Assembly: GCF_019090165.1 (NCBI RefSeq)
Contig: NZ_JAHRIB010000177.1
Location: 62,001 to 126,000 of the forward strand
Reading direction: 5' to 3'
Length of the DNA stretch: 64,000 bases
Source of the DNA: Streptomyces sp. BV286
Lineage (GTDB): Bacteria; Actinomycetota; Actinomycetes; Streptomycetales; Streptomycetaceae
In this document: positions 43,328 through 51,437 of the stretch, one piece after another
Numbering within the stretch: position 1 is the stretch's first letter
How the letters are laid out: the number at the start of each line of letters is the position of its first letter
The notes under the pieces: model-generated
Database searches by the model: none
The model's input: only the letters and a program-made list of their open reading frames with translations
What the model was told of the DNA's origin: nothing
Position numbers and translations under genes: made by a program

Positions 43328-44725
43328 ATGGCCGACGACACCACCCCAGCCCAGCCCGGCGGCGACGGCGAGCCCGACCAGGTGAAGGAGGACAGCCAGG
43401 TCGAAGGGCCCTTCGCGGTCTGGGACCGTTCCACCCACATCGGCGGCCGCGCCGCCCTTCCTCCGCCGCCCGACGCTCCACCGACCGGCGCGGCCCAGGC
43501 CGGCGGCTCCACACCCGCCCCCGGGACCCCAGCCCTCAACGGCACGAAGGACCGGGCACGGCCGTCCCTCGCGCCCCTGCCCCTGTCCGCACCCGAAGGG
43601 AACAACCTGCCCAGAGTCTTCCTGGAGAAGGCCGACGAGCAGGAACCGCCCTCGCCCGCCCCCAAGCCCACCAAGAAGGAACGCAAGGCGGCCGCGGAAC
43701 AACAGCGGGCCCAGGCGGCGGGACCGCAGCCCCAGGACCGGGCCGCCGTACCCGAGTCGACGGTCACGCTCTGGGGCGGCATGGAGAGCGGTAAGTCCAC
43801 GCTGCTGGCAGCACTGTCGAAGGCCCGCCACGACCCGGTGTACGGCAAGTGGAACATCTGGCCCGAGGACCACGTCTCGCGCAAGTTCCTGGGCGACCTG
43901 GGCCACATCCTGTACCGCGAACGCCGGTTTCCCCCCTCCACCCTCACCGAGCAGCGGCCCGTGCGCTTCACCCTGGCCGGGGACCTCAGCGACACACCCC
44001 TGGCCCGGGCGGGCCGCAAGTGGTGGCGGCGGGGCACCCCGGCCGAGCCTCAGCCGACCGAGTTCAAGGTCACCGTCCGGGACATGCCCGGGGAGGCGTT
44101 CGACCCGCATTCGCAGACCGGCAGCCAGCACGAGGCCAAGCTCATCAAGGACCTGGCCGAGTCGCGGGCCATGGTCTACGTCGTCGACCCGGTGCGGGAG
44201 TGCCAGGTCAACAGCGACGACCTGGGGGCCAACGCCGACGCCCGCCAGAACGCCGACTTCTTCACCGAGGTCCTGGCCGGTGTCCTCACCGAGACCAACA
44301 TGCAGGGCGTGCGGCAGGGCAACCGCCTGCCGCACCGGATCGCGGTGTGCCTGGCCAAGTTCGACGACGACCGGGTCTTCCGTTTCGCCTGCGCCCAGGG
44401 CAACGTCCGCCTCAACCCGCGCACCGGTCAACCCGAAGTGGCCGACGCCAAGCGGCTGTTCGACGGGCTGTGCGAGTCCTTCCCCAAAGGCAGCCTGCGG
44501 GAGATCCAGCAGCAGATCGAGTCCTTCTTCGCCCCGGAGAACGTCGGCTACTTCGTGTGCTCCGCCATCGGCTTCTGGGTCGACCCCGAGCGGGGCTTCG
44601 ACTTCGAGAACCCCTACCTGATCAACCAGGTGGAAGACAGCGTGCGGTTCGTCGCGGCCCCCCAGCCCATCAACATCCTCGAACCGTTCCTTTTCCTGCG
44701 GGGCTACGGCCTCGTGCAGTCCTGA
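43328..44725 (+). CDS. P-loop GTPase of GTPase/vWA cassette
   Basis: This 465-residue protein has about 140 residues of Pro/Ala-rich, basic linker and then a GTPase domain. The P-loop GGMESGKSTLLAAL is near residue 149, Walker B RDMPGEAF near 251, and a G4-like AKFDD (in place of NKxD) near 342. The DMPGE signature and large inserts fit TRAFAC-like double-GTPase families more than Ras or Era types. ATG 43328 has CGGGAG 7 bp upstream. It lies 36 bp before the large associated-protein gene. It is the probable central NTP-dependent switch of the cassette. There is no membrane segment. Confidence 0.82.
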   Translation: MADDTTPAQPGGDGEPDQVKEDSQVEGPFAVWDRSTHIGGRAALPPPPDAPPTGAAQAGGSTPAPGTPALNGTKDRARPSLAPLPLSAPEGNNLPRVFLEKADEQEPPSPAPKPTKKERKAAAEQQRAQAAGPQPQDRAAVPESTVTLWGGMESGKSTLLAALSKARHDPVYGKWNIWPEDHVSRKFLGDLGHILYRERRFPPSTLTEQRPVRFTLAGDLSDTPLARAGRKWWRRGTPAEPQPTEFKVTVRDMPGEAFDPHSQTGSQHEAKLIKDLAESRAMVYVVDPVRECQVNSDDLGANADARQNADFFTEVLAGVLTETNMQGVRQGNRLPHRIAVCLAKFDDDRVFRFACAQGNVRLNPRTGQPEVADAKRLFDGLCESFPKGSLREIQQQIESFFAPENVGYFVCSAIGFWVDPERGFDFENPYLINQVEDSVRFVAAPQPINILEPFLFLRGYGLVQS

Positions 44726-44761
44726 TCCGGACTTCGCCACCACCCGAGGAGAGGAAACGCC

Positions 44762-47362
44762 ATGGAACCGGGGCTGATCGCCGAATGGGCCGTGTGGGGC
44801 AAGGAGCCCGGCACCAACGGCGGCTACCAGGTGCTCGCCGCCCACCCGCCCGACCGCAGCGCCGACTTCAACAGCGCCATCCACCACTGGTCACCCGGCA
44901 CACCGACCCGTGGCGAGCAGCTGCCGTGGATCACCATCGGCTCCACCACCCAGCCGGACGGCACCCCCACCATCGGCGTCTTCCTGCTGGACACCACCGA
45001 CGCCCTCGACCACGCCAACCGCCCGATCTACCGCATCACCCACCTCGCCTTCCGCTACGACGACGTCCACGCGGCCGGACTGGGCTGGCGTGCCCTCGCC
45101 GGGGCCGCCCTGGACGCGGCGCCCCAGCTGGCCGAGCCGGGCGCCGGACCGGCCGTCCTGCCCTTCTGCAACGGCGACCAGTTGCTCACCAGGATCGGCC
45201 ACCTGGTCACCCCCCGGGTCTCCGACGGCCCGCTGTGGCTTGCAGCCGCCGCGGCCCATCTCCTGGACGGCACCCTGGTCGTCACAGGTGCCCGCGGCTG
45301 GCAGCCCCTGGAGCTGCTGCTCGTGCTCGACACCGTGGCGGCGCTGCTGCCCTTCGGCATGCGCGCCACCGTGTCCGCCGCCACCTGCACCAGCTCAGGG
45401 TCCGACGTCCCCATGCGCCTGTACTGGGGAAACACCGCCGACCCCGGCCAAACCTGCCTCGCGTGGGGTCAGAAGGAACCGGACCTCGACGCCCTGTCCC
45501 CCGAGGCACGCTCCTACCACGACCTGCTCATCCGCAGCTGGACCGAGTACGGAGGCGAGCGGGTGCTGCAGCACCTGGCCGACGCCCGGGCGCCTTTGGA
45601 CATCGCCGACCCCTCCGCGCACGTCCGCGCCCGCGAGGTCCTGGCCGCGCTCAACCCCGCACTCGCCGTCGCCCAGGAGCTCCGCGAAGGCCACGAGGTG
45701 ACCAGCGAGCGGATCGACCTGGCCTTGAGCGAGCAGGAGATCGACGCCGACTCCCTCTCCGTCCTCACCACCCGCAAACTCGAGGACCCCTCCTTCGACC
45801 TGGCTGTCCTGGCCTCCCACATGGCCGACCCGGACACCGCCGACCAGTACCGCACCAAACTGATCAACGACCTCCTCGACAACAACACCGACGTCGCCCG
45901 CGGCAACTTCGAAAGCATGCGCGCCGCCCTGCGGGACACCAGGGAGGGCCTGCACCCTCTGGACGGTGCGCTCGCCTGCGTCATCGAGGACATCAGGGCC
46001 GACCACGTACAGAACACGTCCGACCCGGTGGTCGAACGGCTCCTGCCGGTCGTGGCCCCGTTCACCCCCGGCACCATGACCCTCACGCAGGCCCAGCTGC
46101 GTACCGTCCCCGGCCTCGCGGGCCGACTCGTTCAGGCCCTGTACGAGAGGGCGGACCCGGCCGCGAGGCTCCACGCCTGGCTCGAGTGGCTGTGCGAAGG
46201 ACCCGGCCAGGAGATCGCCGGCCATCCCGAACTGCCCCTGCTGCTCGACCTGTTGAATTCGGGCACCGTTCCGTCCGGCGTCCACCGCAAATGGGCGGCC
46301 AAGCATCCGGAAGGCGCCGCGCGACTGCTCGAAGCCGCGATGGTCTGCGGTCGCGCCGACCACCTGCTCCAACCGGACTTCTTCCACGGCCTCCTCGACA
46401 CCGCGCTCCGTGCGAGGCCGAGCACCACCGGACAGGCGGCACGAACGCCACTCACCCGAACACTGACACGACGGCCCGCCACGGTACGCCCGGAGACCGC
46501 GGCACGCTGGGACGTGCTGTGCGCGCTCCACGGCCTGCCGCCCTCGGGCTTCACCACCGCCGTCGAGACCGTGCCGGGGCCCGGCACGCCCCACCCGGCC
46601 GGCCGGGTGGACACCTACCTCACCACCTTGTACGCGGCACTCGATCCACGGCCCGTACGCCCCGACGCCCCGTCGATCGTCCAGCACCTGCTGGCCGGGG
46701 TCCTCGCGGTGGATCCCGACAGCGGCGAGGGGCCGGGTCCGGCCGCCCGTCTTCTGACCTCACGCATCCTGGACGGGTCCGGCCCCTCCGCGCAGATCGT
46801 CGCCGACGCGGTGCAGCGACTGGCCACCGAGGCGCCGCACTGGAACGAGACACGGGAAGACCGCGAGTGGCTCCAGCGGATCGCCGAGCGGGTGCCAGAG
46901 CTGCGGTCCGCCCTCGCCCTGCGGGAGGTGTACGGGGTCGCGTCGCAGCTTTCGGGCACGCCCCAGGACTGCGAGACGCTCGCCGCCCAGGCGTACGCGG
47001 CCCGCCGCTCCGGAGTAGAGAGCAACGGCATCTGTGCCGCCGTGGAGGCCTGGGCGCTGCGCGGCCGGACCGGCGAGCGGGTCCTGCGCTTCCTCGACGC
47101 CTACCTCATGCAATGGGCCCACTACGTCGGCGACGGCCATGCCCTGGAGGAACGCGAGGACGTCGAACGCGCCCTCGCCCGGAACGGACACGACAGCCCG
47201 GTGCTGCGGCACTACTGCGACCACGCCATCCGAGAACTGAACAACCGCAAGTCCGCGACATCCCGAGAGATCCAGCAACTCCAGGAGAAGAAGCGGCGCT
47301 TCGAGCACGAGATCGAACGGCTCCGCAGACTCGCGACCTCCGCAGGCCGCACCCGCATCTGA
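44762..47362 (+). CDS. Large GTPase-associated protein (GAP1-like) with coiled-coil tail
   Basis: This 866-residue soluble protein starts at ATG 44762 after GAGGAGAGG. The first ~250 residues (IAEWAVWGKEPGTNGGYQVLAAHP, GVFLLDTTDALDHANRPIYRITHLAF, LLDGTLVVTGARGWQPLELLLVLDTVAALLP) resemble the N-terminal and middle parts of GTPase-associated protein 1 as I remember it. The middle ~500 residues are mostly helical and unassigned. The last ~50 residues form a charged coiled coil (SREIQQLQEKKRRFEHEIERLRR). It sits directly after the GTPase. Binding or regulating the GTPase is inferred from co-occurrence; a catalytic site is not recognised. Confidence 0.75.
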   Translation: MEPGLIAEWAVWGKEPGTNGGYQVLAAHPPDRSADFNSAIHHWSPGTPTRGEQLPWITIGSTTQPDGTPTIGVFLLDTTDALDHANRPIYRITHLAFRYDDVHAAGLGWRALAGAALDAAPQLAEPGAGPAVLPFCNGDQLLTRIGHLVTPRVSDGPLWLAAAAAHLLDGTLVVTGARGWQPLELLLVLDTVAALLPFGMRATVSAATCTSSGSDVPMRLYWGNTADPGQTCLAWGQKEPDLDALSPEARSYHDLLIRSWTEYGGERVLQHLADARAPLDIADPSAHVRAREVLAALNPALAVAQELREGHEVTSERIDLALSEQEIDADSLSVLTTRKLEDPSFDLAVLASHMADPDTADQYRTKLINDLLDNNTDVARGNFESMRAALRDTREGLHPLDGALACVIEDIRADHVQNTSDPVVERLLPVVAPFTPGTMTLTQAQLRTVPGLAGRLVQALYERADPAARLHAWLEWLCEGPGQEIAGHPELPLLLDLLNSGTVPSGVHRKWAAKHPEGAARLLEAAMVCGRADHLLQPDFFHGLLDTALRARPSTTGQAARTPLTRTLTRRPATVRPETAARWDVLCALHGLPPSGFTTAVETVPGPGTPHPAGRVDTYLTTLYAALDPRPVRPDAPSIVQHLLAGVLAVDPDSGEGPGPAARLLTSRILDGSGPSAQIVADAVQRLATEAPHWNETREDREWLQRIAERVPELRSALALREVYGVASQLSGTPQDCETLAAQAYAARRSGVESNGICAAVEAWALRGRTGERVLRFLDAYLMQWAHYVGDGHALEEREDVERALARNGHDSPVLRHYCDHAIRELNNRKSATSREIQQLQEKKRRFEHEIERLRRLATSAGRTRI

Positions 47363-47391
47363 ACCACGCACCACCCAGGGGGACACACCTC

Positions 47392-48969
47392 ATGTCACTG
47401 ATCCGGGCAACAGCCCACCGTACGCTGCTGATTGTCCTCGCGGCCCTGCTCGCGCTGGCCGGCCAGGCTCCCGCCACGGCGGCGGACCCTCCCGCGTCCC
47501 GGGACGACATCTTCCGCTCGCTCAAGGTCGACGACGTCCCCGCGGCGTACGTCGTGCTCGTCGACGTCTCCAGTTCCATGCAGGACGAGGGACCCGACGG
47601 CACCCCCCTCTACACCACGGTCAAACGCCGCCTCGGTGACTTTCTCGACTCCCTGACCGCCGCCGACCAGGTGGCCGTCATCACCTTCGGCCGGGCGACC
47701 AGCGTCGTCCACCCCATGTCCCGGGCAGACCGGACCGACGAGCTGATCGACCGCGAACTGCCCAGGAGCGCCCAGGAGTCGGCGAGCGACCACGGCGCCG
47801 CCCTGGACGCCGCAGCCGACCAGCTCGACCGCAGCAAGGCCCCCGTCGGCGCCGTCCTGATGCTCACCGACGGCGCCGTCAACGCACCCGGCAGTCCCTA
47901 CGCCAAGCTCGGCAGCCCCGCCTGGAAGCGGTTGCAGGACCGCTACGACACGCTGGACGCGGACCGCAGGATCATGGGTTACGGCCTTCCGCTCGCCGAG
48001 GGCACCGGCGTGTCCGAGGTCCTCGGCAGTGCCTTCGGCACCCCGCGCATCCTGCCGGTCGACCCGGAGGCCCTCGGCTCGCAGCTCAGTGCCGCCAAGG
48101 ACCAGGTCCGCACCCAGAAGGCGGTCAGCCTGCTGCGCTCCGACCGGGGCGCAGCCGTCACCGTCTCGGTCGCAGGCAAGGACGTACACCGTGCCGGTTC
48201 CGGACACGTCACCGTGTCGGCCGGTGACACCACCGGCGAACGAAGCCGGACCCTCGACATCACCCTGCGATCCACGGCCGGGCACGTGCCGCTCACCGTT
48301 CGGCTGACGGGCACCGGCGACGCCACGATCACCACGCCCGGCGGCCCCATCACCCTCCGGCCGGGGCAGCGGAAGACGGTCCGAGCGACCCTGACCTGGC
48401 ATCAGGAACCCCGCTTCAGCCTGTTTCCGGTCTCACACGACTACGCGAGCCAGGCGGCACTGCGCGCCCAGGTGACCTCTCCCTGGACCTCCACGATCCG
48501 CGGCTCCCTGGCGGAGGGCTCGTTCGCCACCGGCAAGCCCGTGGTCTCCGAACTCGACGTACGGGGCAGCGTCCCCGGCCGGACACCGGGCTGGCTCTAC
48601 CCCCTCGTCCTGCTCGTCCTGCTGCTCGGCGCCGCAGCCTGGTGGCGCCGCCACAAGGAGCTGCATCCCGAACTCTCCGGCTTCCTCGTCGTCACCGACC
48701 TGCGCACCGGCCAGCGCCAGAGCATCCCGCTCCGCGGCCGGGAGGTCGACCAGGACACCGACGCCGGACAGGTACGCGCCCGCATCGCCGTGCGTGGCCG
48801 GCAGGAGCGCGGCCGTCTGGTCCTCGTCCTGACCTGCGAGCGGGAGGCGGCGCGTCCCGGCGGGGCACAGCTGCGCGACACCGGAACCTGTGAGCTCGGC
48901 AAGTCGACGGTGCTGTGCGGCATCGGTATCTCGCACGAGACGACCTCCGAGACAGCCGTCCTGCAGTGA
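47392..48969 (+). CDS. Secreted, membrane-anchored vWA-domain protein
   Basis: This 525-residue protein starts at ATG 47392. A signal peptide (TLLIVLAALLALAGQAPATAA) is followed by a vWA domain with an intact metal site: VLVDVSSSM near residue 55 (DxSxS), a Thr/Gly region at GAALDAAADQL near 141 and LTDGAVN near 158. A beta-rich region follows (about 245-395), then one membrane span WLYPLVLLVLLLGAAAWW near 400 and a ~110-residue cytoplasmic beta domain with FLVVTDLRTGQ. The vWA should face outside and the tail inside, so it could carry a signal across the membrane. It begins 29 bp after the preceding gene and precedes the kinase by 25 bp. Confidence 0.85.
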   Translation: MSLIRATAHRTLLIVLAALLALAGQAPATAADPPASRDDIFRSLKVDDVPAAYVVLVDVSSSMQDEGPDGTPLYTTVKRRLGDFLDSLTAADQVAVITFGRATSVVHPMSRADRTDELIDRELPRSAQESASDHGAALDAAADQLDRSKAPVGAVLMLTDGAVNAPGSPYAKLGSPAWKRLQDRYDTLDADRRIMGYGLPLAEGTGVSEVLGSAFGTPRILPVDPEALGSQLSAAKDQVRTQKAVSLLRSDRGAAVTVSVAGKDVHRAGSGHVTVSAGDTTGERSRTLDITLRSTAGHVPLTVRLTGTGDATITTPGGPITLRPGQRKTVRATLTWHQEPRFSLFPVSHDYASQAALRAQVTSPWTSTIRGSLAEGSFATGKPVVSELDVRGSVPGRTPGWLYPLVLLVLLLGAAAWWRRHKELHPELSGFLVVTDLRTGQRQSIPLRGREVDQDTDAGQVRARIAVRGRQERGRLVLVLTCEREAARPGGAQLRDTGTCELGKSTVLCGIGISHETTSETAVLQ

Positions 48970-48994
48970 TCCGCCCGCACGAAAGGAGGCCGAC

Positions 48995-50965
48995 ATGGTG
49001 ACGCCCCTGGATCCGCAAGGCGACCCGTCCGAGGCCGCGGGCTTCCGGCTGGTGGGACGACTGGGGGACGGCGGCTTCGGCACGGTCTACCTCGGCCGGC
49101 GCCGAAGTGAGGGCCACGGCCCGGACACGTTGGCCGCGGTGAAGCTCCTCAAGAGCCAGTTCACCGAGGACGCCCAGCACATGCAGCGTTTCCACCAGGA
49201 GAGCAAGGCACTGGAGCGATGCCGGGGTGCCCGGATCCCCGAGTTGCTGGCCTTCGACTTCGCATCGGGCCGGCGGCCCACCCTGGCCTCCCGGTTCATT
49301 CCCGGGCTGTCGCTGCACCGCATCATGGACGCACACGGCGGCCCGTTGCCCCCGGACTTCGTGCGCACCGTGGCCGCGGAGCTCGTCGACACCCTCACCA
49401 CCGCACACCACAAGGGACTCCTGCACCGGGACCTGCACCCGGGAAACATCCTGCTCACCCCGGACGGGCCGTGGATCATCGACTTCGGGCTGACCCGGAT
49501 CCGCGGCCAGCAGGTCACCCTCACGCTGGACATGGTCATCGGCCACCCGCACTTCTGTGCACCCGAACAGATCCAGGGACTGGCCAGGACCGGACACGCC
49601 ACCGACGTGTTCGGCATCGGCGCCCTCATCTTCTACGCCCTCACCAATCAGCCGCCCTACACCCTGGAGAACGACTCCCGAGCCATGCTCGTGCGCCGCA
49701 TCACCGGCGCTGCTCCCGACCTGTCCGGCCTGCCCGACGACCCCATCGGCCGGCTCGTCCGTGCCTGCCTGGCGGAGGATCCGGCCGACCGGCCCCGACT
49801 GGAGGAGGTCGCGGCGAGCCTCGGCCAACCCGGCGCGCTGCGACTGCCCGCAGACGTCAACCGCGCCCTCGCCGCCCATCGTGCACAGCTGGGGGACGTC
49901 CTGTCCGGGACGGGCGACACCGCCGACCTCACCGTGCCGTTCCGGCCCGGACGGCGCAGCTGGAGCACCGAGGTCGGCGACTGGCCGCACAGTGTCGTGG
50001 CCACCGAGGACGGCGTCGTGGTCACCGCCGACCGCGGCGGCACCGTGCGCTGGCTGGACGCCGCCACAGGCGAGGAGAAGACCCGCCGGACCGGCTTCAC
50101 AGCCCCCGTTCACCTGTGCGCCGACGGGGATGTACTGCTGGTGTACGACTCCGGTGACCGGCTGGAGTCCTGGAGCACCCGCGACCACCGCCAGTGGTGG
50201 TCGGCTCCTCCGGGCACCCTCAGCCGCGCCCGGGTGCTGCTGCGCGGGCAGAGCGTGTTCCTCGGGGACACGGACGGCATCCTGCGTCACTTCGACGCGA
50301 TCACGCGCCGCATGTGGTGGCAGAGCGCACCCCTGGCGGACGCCTCGGGTGTCCCGGCCTCACCCGTCGCCGTCGGTCCGCACCAGCTGTACCTGCTCGC
50401 CGCGCACGGACTCGACCTCCACTGCGTGGACGACGAGCACGGCGCACCGGTCTGGAAGGCACCTGCCCGGCTTCCGGCACCGGTGCTCGCGCCGCCGTTG
50501 CCGCTGGATGAGCACCTGCTTCTCGCGGACAGCCGGGGCTCCCTGCGATGTCTTGCCGCGGCCGACGGCTCCACCGTCTGGGAGACACGACTCGGAGCCC
50601 CCGTGGTCACCTCGCCCATCCGCGTGCAGGACACCGTGGTCACAGCGGACACGGCAGGCGCCGTGCACTGTCACGACGTGGCGACCGGGGACCTCGTGTG
50701 GCAGGGGCGACACGGCCGACGGGAGGAGTTCTTCACCCTGTGCACGGACGGTACGGCGGTCTACGCGGGCGGCTGGAGCGGCCGGTTGCAGCTGCTGGAC
50801 GCGGCGGACGGTACCTCGCTGCAGAGCATCGACCTGGGCGGCCAGATCCTGGCGACTGCCTGCGCGCCCGGTGGCCGCAGTGTGCACGCCGCCTCGTCGT
50901 CGGGAGCCCTGCATGCTCTCCCCTGCGTCCCGGGACCAGGCATGGACGGCTCCTTGACCCGGTGA
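48995..50965 (+). CDS. Ser/Thr protein kinase fused to PQQ-type beta-propeller
   Basis: This 656-residue protein carries an N-terminal Hanks-type kinase: GDGGFGTVY glycine loop near residue 24, AVKLLK lysine near 48, HRDLHPGN catalytic loop near 145, DFGLTR near 163 and APEQ near 189. All key residues are intact. From about residue 320 to 640 are repeated beta-propeller blades with DAATGEEK, DHRQWW, DEHGAPVWKA, DGSTVWE and DVATGDLVW motifs, each ending in Trp. No membrane span is seen, so it is cytoplasmic, unlike PknB. ATG 48995 has AAGGAGG 6 bp upstream. It is the last cassette gene; phosphorylation of a partner is a reasonable guess. Confidence 0.92.
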   Translation: MVTPLDPQGDPSEAAGFRLVGRLGDGGFGTVYLGRRRSEGHGPDTLAAVKLLKSQFTEDAQHMQRFHQESKALERCRGARIPELLAFDFASGRRPTLASRFIPGLSLHRIMDAHGGPLPPDFVRTVAAELVDTLTTAHHKGLLHRDLHPGNILLTPDGPWIIDFGLTRIRGQQVTLTLDMVIGHPHFCAPEQIQGLARTGHATDVFGIGALIFYALTNQPPYTLENDSRAMLVRRITGAAPDLSGLPDDPIGRLVRACLAEDPADRPRLEEVAASLGQPGALRLPADVNRALAAHRAQLGDVLSGTGDTADLTVPFRPGRRSWSTEVGDWPHSVVATEDGVVVTADRGGTVRWLDAATGEEKTRRTGFTAPVHLCADGDVLLVYDSGDRLESWSTRDHRQWWSAPPGTLSRARVLLRGQSVFLGDTDGILRHFDAITRRMWWQSAPLADASGVPASPVAVGPHQLYLLAAHGLDLHCVDDEHGAPVWKAPARLPAPVLAPPLPLDEHLLLADSRGSLRCLAAADGSTVWETRLGAPVVTSPIRVQDTVVTADTAGAVHCHDVATGDLVWQGRHGRREEFFTLCTDGTAVYAGGWSGRLQLLDAADGTSLQSIDLGGQILATACAPGGRSVHAASSSGALHALPCVPGPGMDGSLTR

Positions 50966-51269
50966 GTGACCTTCCGTGCGTGGGGTCGAGGGGCGCGGCG
51001 GGCGTCGCCCGGGAGGCTCGGGTACGGACCGTGAACGTCCGGGCGCGGTCCCCGAGTTCGGCGCCCCGGCATGCCGACTCCTGTCGCGCCGGGTGACGGA
51101 GTGGTCGCAGCGAGATGGTCAACCCGGGAATGTCTCCTTCGGGTACGACGAAGGTCACATTTACATATCGGACACTTCGCACATCAATCTTCACACGAGA
51201 CACACATGTTGGTTAAGTTGACTGTCAGGTCGTACGACTCCCTCCGGTGAACCTCGCCGGGTCGCGCGA

Positions 51270-51428
51270 CCTCCGCCGCATCCGGCACGCCCATGCGGCA
51301 GCCGGGATCCAGTCGACTTTGGGGTGCATCGGCCCAACTGCCCAGCGGGCAGAGGCCGTAGGGCATGCCTTCCGGAACAGTCCGCCCGGACCCGAACAGC
51401 CGACCCGGCAGGCGGAGCACCGAAGGAG
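51270..51428 (+). promoter_or_regulatory. Candidate c-di-AMP (ydaO/yuaA-type) riboswitch
   Basis: The leader contains the ordered actinobacterial ydaO blocks: GGGGTGCATCGGCCC (51323-51337), GAGGCCGTAGGGCATGCC (51354-51369 region), CCGGACCCGAACAGCCGAC (51387-51405 region) and a terminal GCAGGCGGAGCACCGAAGGAG. The spacing to the NlpC/P60 start matches known streptomycete examples controlling wall hydrolases. Exact 5' end is uncertain. The upstream stretch 50966-51270 has no gene; an AT-rich patch at 51140-51230 probably contains the promoter. Confidence 0.78.
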
Positions 51429-51437
51429 TTGTCTCCC

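Noticed and set aside
43849..47391. Upstream extension of the membrane vWA protein frame through the GTPase and GAP1-like genes
   Set aside because: The frame is open only because of GC bias; the signal peptide at 47392 fixes the true start.
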